The position numbers and the translations under genes were made by a program. Shown piece by piece: positions 24,458 through 34,800 of a stretch of 64,000 nt of DNA. Under the pieces are notes generated by a model. That model saw only the letters and a program-made list of their open reading frames with translations, made no database searches and had not been told where the DNA came from. Positions within the stretch are counted from its first letter, which is position 1; every line of letters begins with the position of its first letter. Origin of the DNA: Phialocephala subalpina (taxonomy: Eukaryota > Ascomycota > Leotiomycetes > Helotiales > Mollisiaceae); contig FJOG01000037.1 in NCBI GenBank assembly GCA_900073065.1, positions 157,781 to 221,780 of the forward strand. Direction: 5' to 3'.

Positions 24458-24547
24458 GAGTGCAGTTGATAGGAGTGCAGTTGATAGGAGTGCAGTTGAT
24501 AGGAGTGCAGTTGATAGGAGTGCAGTTGATAGGAGTGCAATTGATGA
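24458..24547 (+). repeat. 15-bp minisatellite, 6 copies
   Basis: The unit GAGTGCAGTTGATAG is repeated at 24458, 24473, 24488, 24503, 24518 and 24533; the last copy is altered. The unit is a multiple of three, so it keeps frames open on both strands, but the flanks show no gene. Just upstream, 24395-24450 holds a looser repeat of AGGTCCAATACCA-like words. Confidence 0.9.
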
Positions 24548-25643
24548 GAGGAGATAATGAGAGGAGGAGAGCACTTGTTGGGGGAAAGCACAGGCCATGT
24601 AAACAAACCTCCTCGTCCACCAATAGTAAACGCGTTTTGGCCCACTTAGTGCTACGCTCGAGCGCTCCTCCCCGACTTACGCCTTATCTCAATGGCTCGC
24701 AAAACCCATTTATAGATTTATTTCCATGTTTATTTATTTAGAGTCTATAGAAATTGACAAAAAGTTGTATTTATAAACTGGGTGCTATTATAAGGCGTAT
24801 ATAACCTCATTTTATCGCGTCGGAAAAAACGCGCCTTGAATTGCCTCGCGTCTCATTTTCTGTTATTCCTTCGCAGGCTTGGCTTTAATACCCGATAAGC
24901 GGTATCGATAAGAAATCGTTAGGAATCGATTCTTTCGATCTAATATCGATTCTCGGCTTAAGATTAGGGCCTTTAGCGAGAGTTATACTTTGGGGTTTAT
25001 GCGAATACGAAATAAATACTAGCAGATAATTCCTTTTTGTTTCCGAGGTCGCCGGAGGCGATCTGGCTTGATGGAGAGTTGCTGTTGCCGGGCTTTTTAG
25101 GGCCACCAGGAGCTAGGAAACTTGGGGAATTGAACCCGCGATTACTAAACCGCTCTCCATAGAAGATTTCTCGGACGGTCGACACAACCTGGTCTTAATT
25201 TGGGATGATCAGTGTGCCTCCGCCCTTCTAGATTTCATGGATACAAGTATATGAAAGCATAGGGGTATCATAGGGATCCTCAGACCCTCGTTATTCTTAG
25301 TCGTCCAAGTTGAGTGATGAGAAACCAGGGTCCGATTCGTTTTTACTGTCTCTTGTGCTTCTATTATCCTCGAGTTCATCATCGTCTCCTCTCAGAGCGA
25401 TTAACGAATACGAGATAAATACGAAATAAAATCTAAATAATTAAAAGTAATTTTAGATATAAATAGAATCAATACGATATCGATAAGATCGATTCTCGCG
25501 ATACTTAATTAATACTAGCTAGGATCGATTCTATATCGATGCCTCAGGAATTAAAGCCAAACCTATTCCTTCGCGACAACTTTCGGTGTAGACAAAGATC
25601 AAACCATCTGCAGAGTATTGTTCCATTTCTGATCCACAGGAAC
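24548..25643. other. Degenerate repeat-like region, no gene recognised
   Basis: Contains many TATCGAT / AATCGATTC words (24895-24965 and 25470-25540) and two similar AATACGAAATAAA strings near 25003 and 25407, suggesting decayed copies of a repeat. The minus strand at 25310-25390 reads an acidic stretch (DDELEDN, NLDD) before a stop, perhaps the end of a dead protein gene. Nothing firm. Confidence 0.35.
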
Positions 25644-26435
25644 ATGGCGCCAGATTCCCCATCTCGAATTCTTTTCCGTACCTGGTCCTATTCATCAGCC
25701 GGCACAAACTCACGACGAGGCTTTCGCTCCGGCGACAGGAATTGCAGAGTAATCGATGACTTTGAGCTGGCCGAACATTTCGAGAACCACAGTAACCTGA
25801 ACAACCGAACCCCTACGTGCCTCATCTCAACAACAGATGACCCAGTACGCGCTTTGAGATATGCCATCAATCTGCAAGCTCAAGGGGAGGATGATAACGA
25901 TGTCCATATCTCCATCATTCGAAGCAACAGATACGTCCGTGGTGAAAATTTCGCAACGTTGTTCGATCCTGAAAACGAACGTCTCTTCAAAACCGAATTC
26001 TTGTTCTTCTGGGAAATCAAACCTACCGAGATCCTACACGTCGTGTCGCTTGATACTCTAGTAGGAAACGGCCTGCTCAACAGATTCAAAGTCCTCGACC
26101 CCGAATACTGGGTGGGAGGTACCCTGCCCCTGCTTTGGACAGTACGCAACGAAATCTGCCGCAATAATGAGGAAGCTTGGTCGAGGGGGGATAGGAGTAC
26201 ATGGCCAGAGCGTTCGGGTCGGTATGTAGCTGCTATTGCGAAATGTTTTGGGAATGGTGCTCCACACCGTGCTATTGCGTCCTTGACCTGGCACCATGGG
26301 ACGCACTTTAAGCCGAATAATTATGAGAATTGGGGGTTGGACTTGCGTGTAAGGGATGCGATACAGGAGGTTCTGGATAGGAATGGGAATTCTCGCTGGT
26401 ATGATCAGTGGTGTGGAGAACTGGCGAGCGTATAA
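25644..26435 (+). CDS. DUF7587-like fungal protein
   Basis: Single-exon gene of 263 aa from the ATG at 25644, preferred over an in-frame start at 25539 because the family pattern starts with SRILFRTWSYSSAG and the ATG has good context. Next come FELAEHFENH, then PTCLISTTDDPVRALRYAI, a Ser-Thr motif preceding a helix, and EILHVVSLDTL. The C-terminal half, about 100 residues, is not recognised. The order of a conserved Arg (LFRTW), an S-T-T motif and a following acidic region recalls ADP-ribosyltransferase folds, but I see no clear E-x-E pair, so an enzymatic role is speculation. The frame is free of stops although neighbours are decayed. Confidence 0.6.
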   Translation: MAPDSPSRILFRTWSYSSAGTNSRRGFRSGDRNCRVIDDFELAEHFENHSNLNNRTPTCLISTTDDPVRALRYAINLQAQGEDDNDVHISIIRSNRYVRGENFATLFDPENERLFKTEFLFFWEIKPTEILHVVSLDTLVGNGLLNRFKVLDPEYWVGGTLPLLWTVRNEICRNNEEAWSRGDRSTWPERSGRYVAAIAKCFGNGAPHRAIASLTWHHGTHFKPNNYENWGLDLRVRDAIQEVLDRNGNSRWYDQWCGELASV

Positions 26436-26891
26436 GCATGCATGCTTTGGGATTATGGGTGTATCGGATGAGTTGAAAGTCGGATGATGGATCGTATGGT
26501 CGATAATTTTCACTAATGCTGAATCTAATGAATTCTTCCTTTTTCTTGTCCTCTATCTTGTTCTAGACTAGATTCAACCGTGCCGGAAGTCGCTCAGAAT
26601 CTATGCCATGATCTGTTGACCACAGTGACTCGAAGCTCAAAACGCCTTTGTATCCTCTCAGGAAAAGCGTATTGAGCCGCCAGAAAACATGAGCAAGACT
26701 GATGCCAACAGATCATTTCATTCAAAGCTTGTCACTATTTGAAATTTGCATGGAGTCAACACGCATAGGCTGATAAGGGGTAAATCCCTCTGATACTCGT
26801 TCCAGGTGTAGCGAGGCAGCCACACATGACCATTCATTTGCTGCCAACTTCCCCCACCTCTACTTACAACCCAATAGCATCATCTCAAAAG
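26436..26891. other. Spacer without recognised gene
   Basis: Ordinary composition, only short frames; 3' flank of the DUF7587-like gene and 5' flank of the pseudogene at 26892. Confidence 0.4.
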
Positions 26892-27703
26892 ATGGCGCAA
26901 GGATACTATAACCGCCACACAGCTGTGGCAGCAATACTCTCATTCTACAAGCTCTTTGCGAAGCAAATTACCCTCGATCCAAACACATCCTAGAAGCACC
27001 ACCTGGCGGTTGGCTTTAAGTTGATGCAACTTTTCTTGTACCACTTGGCAGGAACAACGACGTCATTGATTTACTACGACATCTTCCTTACCTTGATAAT
27101 GATGCCGAGATTGCTTTCTTCACAAAATCTATCAATTATACAGCCTCTCAGGTACGCTGGTGCTTTGACAAAAATATTATCGAACGCTTGCTCATGCCTA
27201 TTGGGGCTAGTTCGATACCAGAACATGTTGCTGTATTGACAAAAGGCTCGAAAGATGGAAGTTGGCTATTACTTGATATACAAAATAGCATGTCGACCAG
27301 ATATTTGAATGTTTTCTCCGTCTGATCGTAGATGTAGGGACTATTACGGACTTCACGATAATGAAGGAACCTGTGACCGATCACCCATCACAAGATTCAC
27401 CTGGCGCCTAGCGAGCGTATCCGACATTGCCAATCGTCGAATTCTTCTAGCAATGGAAAAATAATTACCTAGAGCTAGATTGGATAGCGGTCCCGGTCGG
27501 GTATAAGGATGGGATCATTGCCAGTCGTCGTCAGGAAGATGCAGAGATAAAGACCTATACATACTCATTCTAGCATCACAGATAAGTACTGATCCTTAGT
27601 GTAAAAGGCTCGAGAGATTTATCGTGCTCATGGTTGGCCGGACTCCTTTCGGTGCGAGGAACGCAAACAAGCGCTGTTGGCTTGGAAGAAGAAATGGGGT
27701 TAA
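26892..27703 (+). pseudogene. Uncharacterised fungal protein family, full-length but decayed
   Basis: I recognise the order of motifs from a widespread unnamed ascomycete family. ATG 26892 opens MAQGYYNRHTAVAAILSFYK, then, in another frame, APPGGWL and NNDVIDLLRHLPYL with INYTASQVRW, followed by QWKNNYLELDWIAVPVG and, at the very end, IYRAHGWPDSFRCEERKQAL with LAWKKKWG before TAA at 27701. There is a TAA after GGWL and at least two frame changes, some of which could be missed introns. Function is unknown even for intact members. Confidence 0.55.
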
Positions 27704-27999
27704 TGAAAGGTTCGATGCGTACTGCCCCAATCAGAATCATCTTCACTTATGAAGAAGAGGTCTTACTCACGATTACATGCTCCCATTGTCGGACACGCTT
27801 TCTGGCCAAAATGCTGTTCGATTTGCCTTGAGATGCCATCAGCCTACGATCGGTTTGCAGCCTGTTATCCCTGGACTTTATTTGCCTGACCCGAAGAGAA
27901 CCGTCCATGGGGGCGACTTCTGTAAGGTCTAGAGCGTAATGAGCATATATCATAAGAAGGCTTTCGTCGACCAAAGTCTTCGCGCTGGGCTCGAAACTC

Positions 28000-28890
28000 T
28001 TATGTTACTACGCCTTCTTTCCCACGGAAACGCTCGATGGACACATTGCAACTGTTCCAAATCGGCCTTGAGTAAGGCAGAGGAAGTATAGTAGGCCGTC
28101 TGCATTGGTGGAGAAGTTGAGAATCCCGCAGAGCGGAATAAATACTGAACAAAATCGTCAGGAATTGCAAAAGGCGAACGGTATATCCTTCACCCCCAAA
28201 CACAGGCATGGTAGGAGGTGTTGTCATCTGATCCAACAACATCATATCCGGACCTGACGTTGAAAAAGTCCCTGTGGACGGGGCTGATGGTGCTGGAGCA
28301 AGATAGTAGAGAGGGTTCGAAGGGGTGATGGTGTTTTGATATCAACTTGACGATGATGAGGGGTAATATCGCCGACTGCGTTGCTCGAAAGGAGAAGACC
28401 CCTGGGTGGGTGTTTGTTTTTCCGGTTCTCTTCTTCCAGGATAATGCGTGTAAGGGCATGCAGTTGAATGGCGCGTGAACGACTTGCCAAGAACTTAATT
28501 TCGAACGCATCTTATTCTCGGCTTCTGGATTTTCCTTTAATTCGCACCGCTAGATATAGCGTGGGTGGAGATTCCGTGGTCTCGTCAAGTATAGCCTTGG
28601 ATTTGGTACTGTCTGTTGTCGACGTAGAAGTTGTTGCATCCGAGGCCGATCTTTCGAAGATAGACACTGGCATTTGGGAGTCTAAGGAGATGAATATCGA
28701 GTTGATATTTCCCACGGATCTTGCATTGCTTTTCAAGTGCGACTCAAATTGTTTCAGTTTGGTGTCCCATTCGTTGTACTCCTCTGACGATGGTATGATT
28801 CGCCAATTCAAATGTCTCGGGGGGTCTTCTGCCAGCTTTGAAAATGCATCCAAGGACAAGCCTGTAGTATGTGGTGGCTTATGCTGGATG
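28000..28890 (-). other. Minus-strand coding-like fragments, unidentified
   Basis: Several overlapping frames look protein-like, for example AFSKLAEDPPRHLNWRIIPS and WDTKLKQFESHLKSN near 28859-28750, and SRSRAIQLHALTRIILEEEN near 28490-28430. They do not join under clear splice rules and I recognise no family. They might be the lost 3' part of the Clr5 gene next door or a separate decayed gene. Confidence 0.25.
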
Positions 28891-29069
28891 TAAACACTGC
28901 TGCGAATGTCTTGTATTATCAGCTAAGGTACTAAAATGTAGGAGAGGGGCTATACCTAGGGCAGCATATGAACGCGCCTTTTCCAACAACAGAACAAATG
29001 CAATCAAGAAAACTGTCTCCTCAATTGAAGGGAAACTCATAAGCAAGGCGCATGAACTCCTTGATTACA

Positions 29070-30179
29070 TCAAGGGCTCTGAGACGGTAGGTTAGGTGCA
29101 ATGCTTGCCGGATGCTGAGATCGGAAACCTAGTATTGTGAAATCAAATTCATCACCAACACCCGAAACTTGGGAGAAGGTTTCGGAGTTTCTACCGGGAT
29201 GACCAAAAAGTAGGACCGGGTGGAGGAAGGAATCACGCTTGGATGTCAACTATCAAAACATAACAAAAGTGTCATCTGTGATAGATTAGCAATGATAAAG
29301 GCCTTTCCTCGAGGGAGCTCAACGTACCTTAGCTGCAAAGCCTGCCAGCTCTCCACATGACGGTCCCGTATCTTTATCACGCGAAGGAGAGTCGACCGGC
29401 GATGCCATACCCTGAGACGGGCTCAGGGTGTTCTCTTTGGCAATTTGTGGGACTGTGCCCTCCGCAAGATATGGCGGAAAATTCGGCGATTCGCCATGCT
29501 GGGAAATGGTTTTAATGGAACTGTTTGGGCTTGAAGGCTGTGAAGAGTTGGTGGCCATCCTGGTAAAGCTCGAGAACTTTGGTGAATTCGAGTATACTGA
29601 AGAAAGGAGGCTTCTCGAGCTGAGGTTGCTGGTGATGGAAACATCTTGTCCTGGACTCTGTTCGTCTTGAAGGGCGGCGGGTGTATGGCAACTAATGGAC
29701 GATGGCGTGGCTGTCTAGGTTAAATTAGGATCCTGTCAAATGAGAAGAGCTCACGCATTTGCTCCGCAAGTATTTCTTCATGGGTAAGGCGTTTCCGCTG
29801 CACGGATCGACTCATTTCCTGAGGACGCACCGCTCTTCCATGCAGTTGAAATTCACTTTCCTTGCCATCATCGAGCTTTCGTTTGAGTTGTTTCCGAACC
29901 ATGACCTTCATATCACTGTCCTTGATATTATTGTCCAACTTCCAGGCTGTAATCTTGCGCTTATACCGTCGCTCACTGTCATCGTCCAATTGATTAGTAG
30001 ACTGATGGGCGTGGTAGATTGTGGTGCACTCACATCGCTCGAAATCCGTACTGAGTTGCCATGGTCTCCTTCACTTCCGAAAGTGTCCTGTCCTCAACCA
30101 AGTACAAGTACGTGAACCTTTCTCGACGGGCCTCCCACTGAGCCAGTGAGTGCTTCTGAGCAGAAGCTGCTGGGGCAAT
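29070..30179 (-). CDS. Clr5-domain protein (putative DNA-binding regulator)
   Basis: Clr5 domains occur at the N-terminus of fungal proteins with a suspected role in chromatin or transcription. Model: exons 30179-30034, 29975-29755, 29650-29328 and 29249-29070, all joins in frame, about 289 aa. Exon 1 carries QWEARRERFTYLYLVEDRTL and ETMATQYGFRA; the 58-nt intron has an excellent CTACTAATC branch site; exon 2 continues IERRYKRKITAWKLDNNIK, completing the domain, then a basic region with RKQLKRKLDDG. Exons 3 and 4 encode a Ser/Pro-rich tail. The only problem is the start: the exon-1 frame has ATT at 30179 where an ATG is expected, and the first in-frame ATG (30062) would remove half of the domain. 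It may be newly inactivated, or a 5' exon is missed. Confidence 0.55.
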
Positions 30180-30567
30180 GGAGTAAGGGAGGCTGTCGCC
30201 CCGTAGTCAAGACTTTTCTTCGGCAAGAGGTAGGAGGGGACTAAAATCTATGTCTGATGGCTCGAACTACAACTCTGAGGTGCTTGAGTATCTCGATGGG
30301 AGTGCTGTTTGAATTTGATGAGAGGCTGACGGTTATATTTTTATAGGACGTACAACCACGCCTTGCCTGGCCACTGAGCGGTTCTTTTGCAAGCGAACAG
30401 TAGGGTACTTGTGGTAAATGACATTTGAGAAGCTGGAGTATTTGGATTTGTAGCGACCAAGAGTGCTTACACCGAGTCGTGACCTTGCCACTGGGCTCAT
30501 TGGGCGGTCCTTTTGCAAGCGAGCTGCATGGTCCTTTTAGGTCCACCACTCATATGCTCTCAAATCC
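30180..30567. other. Clr5 upstream region with imperfect direct repeat
   Basis: Two related segments (about 30365-30410 and 30480-30530) share GGTTCTTTTGCAAGCGA-like words. No gene recognised. Confidence 0.35.
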
Positions 30568-30709
30568 TACGGAGGTGTAGGGGTAAAGAAGGACACTGCC
30601 TTTGCGGCAGAATAGATTTTTTGGTGGGAGCTGATGAATTGATTGGTCCAGTCGGTTCTGCCGTGAAGGCGGTGTGGCCTTCTTTAACCTTAACCCCTAC
30701 ACCTCCGTA
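30568..30709. mobile_element. MITE-like inverted-repeat element with TA ends (142 bp)
   Basis: Left arm 30568-30596 and right arm 30672-30709 are reverse complements beginning TACGGAGGTGTAGGGG, except for a 6-bp insertion in the right arm and one mismatch. Ends are TA, as for the elements at 5638 and 9937, whose tips are similar. Inserted just upstream of a HET fragment. Confidence 0.6.
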
Positions 30710-30747
30710 CGGTAGCCCATACAGACCCAGAGAATCGCGCGGTACAA

Positions 30748-31096
30748 ATGGACTCAAACAGCGACATGCGAGACATTTCGTGCCAGTGCTGTCAAGATCT
30801 CAACTTAAAAGAAGTCAACGAATCTGGGAGAAAAGTCCTGAATGTATCGCTTGGCGAAATCCGCCTGGGTGCATCAAATGTGCTCCGGATGCAAGCTTCT
30901 CGCTGATGCTGTGGCACATTATTCATCGCGATGGGCGCATCTTGGAATGGGTGAGGAAAATTGGATCACCATTACCCTTGATACGCTTCTTTCCTCAGAC
31001 AAATTTCGAATTAGCGTCAGATGGCCGTCCGAGAACGGCGAGGAGAGTCATATCTACCTGCAGATATTGGCTGAGGTCTGTCGAATAATATATTAG
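30748..31096 (+). pseudogene. HET-domain protein, N-terminal exon remnant
   Basis: ATG 30748 opens MDSNSDMRDISCQCCQDLN and LGEIRLGAS. After a frameshift near 30870, the cysteine pair region CSGCKLLADAVAHYSSRW continues with LSSDKFRISVRWPSENG and LQILAE at 31075, followed by GT. The first exon of the HET gene at 5452 has the same order (NCARCRLLAE, TTDRLFRVSIQW, IQIAAE) and its intron starts at the same place, so the two are paralogs. The HET core exon is absent: unrelated sequence and an AT block follow. Confidence 0.65.
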
Positions 31097-31359
31097 AGTG
31101 GGCATGTATTGGCTGACGGTGTTGATCAGAACAACGGCGATATACCGCTCTACAGTAGAATAAGCAGTAGCCTTGGAAGTTCGATCAAGAGAGATTCCAA
31201 TCCCCCTTCCAAAAATAGGAATACCCCATATCTCATCCAACGCCTCACCTATTATTCCCTCCACCACCGCATTCGAATCATATCCTTAACCCAACCCTGA
31301 TAATTCTCCTCCTTTCTTATACCAAGCGGTATTGGCGTCTCATTTATCACCCTCGTAAA
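31097..31359. other. Spacer after HET fragment
   Basis: Minus-strand reading IIGEALDEIWGIPIFGRGIG (around 31260-31200) looks protein-like but is isolated and unidentified. Confidence 0.3.
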
Positions 31360-31740
31360 TTTTTAATAATTCGTTTTTTTATTAAAAAATAAAAATAAAA
31401 AAACTTATATACGAAATTTTATAATTCTAATTAAAAAAAAAAAACTATTAATAGAAATACTTATATATTTTATATTTAAAATTATATTAATATAATATAA
31501 TTATTAGAAATTTTCTAAACTTTTTTTATTAATATTTAAAAAAGTTATTTATAAGTTTATAAAATTTTAAATTTATATATGAATTATATATAAATTAGAA
31601 TCTCGAATTTCGAGGTTTAATTATTTAATATATAAAAATAAAAACTAAAAATAAAATTAGTAATTTTTTTAGATTTTATATAAAGAGTATATATTTTAAG
31701 TTTTAAAGAATTATATTAATTTTTAGTAAAGTTATTAAAA
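31360..31740. repeat. AT-rich RIP block
   Basis: Nearly pure A+T. It ends at ordinary sequence near 31740 and limits the HET N-terminal fragment on its 3' side. Confidence 0.75.
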
Positions 31741-32938
31741 GGTAGAAATCGCGGTTTTTGGTGTAAATAGTGGCCGAACTTAGGGGGTGGCCGAGGTTTA
31801 AAGGGGATCTTATATTGTTCGAATCTCCATGGGAGGTCCATAATTGCGAAGACTTATCGGGAAGCAAATCAAAGCGGTTACCCGGAAGAAGAAAAGAAGT
31901 ATACTTCCCTTATCAGACAGTCTCAGCTTGTGTGTGCTAATTGATGTCTTTGGTGTTATGTTGCGATGAGATGCAATAAGGTTTGGAAAATTTCGGTGCG
32001 GGCGAACTTCATTGGTAAAGCAAGGTTGAAAGTGGGGCGGAGCGAGAGGCTTTTTGGAGGAGATGAATTATGCCCTACTATTACTCGATAGAGTTTAGAG
32101 CACCTTTACAGAAAATTTCGTGTGATAAGACTTTCTGAACTCTCAAGTCAACTCAATGCATTCAAAGAGAAATTCAAAGGAAGTGCAGATGAAGATATCA
32201 CGTGATTCGATGCCTCTCGAGCAGCGGGTGTGCTTTCAAATTGGACCTCCACTGCCTTGTGGCAGATGCAACCGAGCCTTGCGGATAATTTGTTCAATAC
32301 ACTACCACCGTAAGCAACTGGAGAAAAACTATGAAATTGGAAGAGCGAGCATGTTACCGTTGTTCCACTCCCCTACCTTTAGCGAGTCACCCAAGACACG
32401 ACAACGACCCCTGAGCGTGAAAGCATAGCTTGAATCTCACGACACGCAAAGATTCCCAAGAATAGTTTGTCTTTAGCGATCATCTCCTGAAAAAGTTTGC
32501 ACTATGCATATATTTTGACAATCCCTTGAAGCTGCTAGGCAAGTGCACATGAATAGCTATTTATCACCATAACTCTGAATACGTATATTGAGTTTCAATG
32601 TTTCGCATACTGTTCCTGTTTCCAACTAAACCGTCCTCCTTTTCAATCTTCTCTCCGGAATGCACAGTCAATTCTGGTGTGCGACGACACTTTCGTTAGA
32701 ACCTCTTCACTCGTCTGAATTTCCACACAATCCGTCCTTGTATGTTCCAACTTTTCCATCTTATGCATTGTAGCCAACACCAAAACCTTCCCCCCTGCTG
32801 AGTTCCCCGTCTGGAGTATTTTGCATCACCATCGATTTCCCCTTCCTTCCAATTCAAGTCGTTATTAAGCCAAACGATAGCAAGTCAAACCCGAGAGAAA
32901 ATCCGAAAGCCCACTCAGATCAGTCTGCACCCCCCCCC
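31741..32938. other. No recognisable gene; ends in poly-C at assembly gap
   Basis: About 1.2 kb with only short unsupported frames on both strands. The last bases before the gap are a run of nine or more C. Confidence 0.4.
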
Positions 32939-33389
32939 NNNNNNNNNNNNNNNNNNNNNNNNNNNNNNNNNNNNNNNNNNNNNNNNNNNNNNNNNNNNNN
33001 NNNNNNNNNNNNNNNNNNNNNNNNNNNNNNNNNNNNNNNNNNNNNNNNNNNNNNNNNNNNNNNNNNNNNNNNNNNNNNNNNNNNNNNNNNNNNNNNNNNN
33101 NNNNNNNNNNNNNNNNNNNNNNNNNNNNNNNNNNNNNNNNNNNNNNNNNNNNNNNNNNNNNNNNNNNNNNNNNNNNNNNNNNNNNNNNNNNNNNNNNNNN
33201 NNNNNNNNNNNNNNNNNNNNNNNNNNNNNNNNNNNNNNNNNNNNNNNNNNNNNNNNNNNNNNNNNNNNNNNNNNNNNNNNNNNNNNNNNNNNNNNNNNNN
33301 NNNNNNNNNNNNNNNNNNNNNNNNNNNNNNNNNNNNNNNNNNNNNNNNNNNNNNNNNNNNNNNNNNNNNNNNNNNNNNNNNNNNNNNNN
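32939..33389. other. Assembly gap (451 N)
   Basis: A run of N bounded on both sides by C homopolymers, so the gap probably marks a poly-C or GC-rich tract that sequencing could not cross. Frames spanning it are meaningless. Confidence 0.98.
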
Positions 33390-33405
33390 CCCCCCTTCTC
33401 CATCT

Positions 33406-34800
33406 CTATCTCGGCACCAGTGGCTCATCCTCATTCAAACTATCGAGCTCCCTAGCACTACTCGCACACCCCTCACAGCTCTTCAACCCCAGCCGCTTTC
33501 CAATCCAAAACGTATCAACAATAAACTTGAATATCATCCACAACGTCTGCAAGAGAACAAGATCCGCCACTAACACCGAAACGAAGAGCGTTCCGCCTGT
33601 TTTAAGTTTCGGAACCTGACAAATATAATTGGTAGTCAGAACAGCAGGCGAGACACCAAGACTCCACTTCGTTGAGGGATCGAACGACCCTTCCTCGAGA
33701 CCAGCGGGTCCAGCGGGTAACCACTGTCTAAATTGCGTTGTCGTAGTTTGATTCACCACCGTTAGATTCTGACTCAGATTCGCCAGCAGAATCGGATCAG
33801 CTAGCATATTTGGTCCCGAATCGTTGTTGCGGCCAAGATCGGCTAGGACGGAGAAATAGGTCGCTTTTCCGAGGACATTGATTGAGTTCCAAATACTCGG
33901 CATGAGGGTCCATCTAAGGAGAGAGGAAGTGTTGTTCATGGCGTTACAGTAGGCGTTATGGTACATAATACCTGTACTATTAGGACTATTAAAGCCACAC
34001 CAAATATTGAAGAAATCAATACTTGTGACTTCGTCCGCTGTAGCAATAGTCGTGTTCGAATTCCGAACTAAATCCACAACGCCATTGTTGAAAGGATCTT
34101 GACCGTCTTTGAGATTGACGTTGGCATTGTAGTACTCCATCATCAAATTTGCCCAATACAGTCTCATAATCGATTCTCCCCACCAAAGACTCGCTTTAGT
34201 AGTTTTGTTCCTCGCAAGGAATCCGCCAGATGGGTCGGAAGGAGGCGGTATGGGATCGTACGAGCCGTAGAGCTTGAAATAGGTGCGGCCCTGAAGATCA
34301 TCGATAGCGCAAACGACTTCAGCTGTCAGGGTCGCACCTACGGGGATCAGCGCCATCTGACCTCCTGTTCTGTCATCCGCGTTGATATCGATGGAAATCG
34401 TATCGGTGATATTGCAGCTCTGTAACGGCTGATTATTGTACACGAGCGATCCCAACACGTTCTGTTGTTGCGTATTCTCGTCGAGCTTCCATACAGAGTA
34501 CAACGTGTACGGGAAGGCTGTGTTGTTGGTATAGAGTCTTGTTTGCAGTGGTATTGTCGCTGATTCGCAACTTGCGCGTGTGCTGACTATGAATGATGGC
34601 CATTTGCCAAACCAGATGTGCGCTCCCAAGGTCGCGTTGGGATCAGCGGATGAGAGAGAATATAATTCGTAGCCTGTCGCCGCTACGTTGAGAAATGAGA
34701 CGAGGATAGTAGCGACGATTCCGCCAATTATGACGACTGGTGTCAACCATCGAAAGGGATAGGGACGCGTGATATTGTATGAAAAGAGTGACTGATACAT
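33406..34800 (-). CDS. Glycosylated two-span membrane protein, uncharacterised
   Basis: Single exon, 464 aa from the ATG at 34800 (a GTG upstream at 34833 is less likely). One membrane span lies near residues 20-42 (LTPVVIIGGIVATILVSFLN) and a second near 418-438 (LFVSVLVADLVLLQTLWMIF), with a large loop of about 370 residues between them. The loop has many N-x-S/T sites (for example NATL, NNTAF, NTTIA, NNTSS, NLSQNLTVVNQTT) and paired cysteines, so it is probably outside the cell or in the secretory lumen. The tail ends in an acidic cytosolic stretch. I know similar unnamed fungal proteins but no function. The stop lies only 16 bp from the assembly gap; the end RELDSLNEDEPLVPR looks natural. 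Confidence 0.75.
   Translation of the reverse strand: MYQSLFSYNITRPYPFRWLTPVVIIGGIVATILVSFLNVAATGYELYSLSSADPNATLGAHIWFGKWPSFIVSTRASCESATIPLQTRLYTNNTAFPYTLYSVWKLDENTQQQNVLGSLVYNNQPLQSCNITDTISIDINADDRTGGQMALIPVGATLTAEVVCAIDDLQGRTYFKLYGSYDPIPPPSDPSGGFLARNKTTKASLWWGESIMRLYWANLMMEYYNANVNLKDGQDPFNNGVVDLVRNSNTTIATADEVTSIDFFNIWCGFNSPNSTGIMYHNAYCNAMNNTSSLLRWTLMPSIWNSINVLGKATYFSVLADLGRNNDSGPNMLADPILLANLSQNLTVVNQTTTTQFRQWLPAGPAGLEEGSFDPSTKWSLGVSPAVLTTNYICQVPKLKTGGTLFVSVLVADLVLLQTLWMIFKFIVDTFWIGKRLGLKSCEGCASSARELDSLNEDEPLVPR

Noticed and set aside
25085..25200. tRNA-like B box (GGTTCAATTCC) on the minus strand near 25120
   Set aside because: No pairing T stem, no matching A box or acceptor stem at the right distance; likely a repeat remnant or chance.
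32865..33434. Frames spanning the N run
   Set aside because: They exist only because N was not translated as stop.
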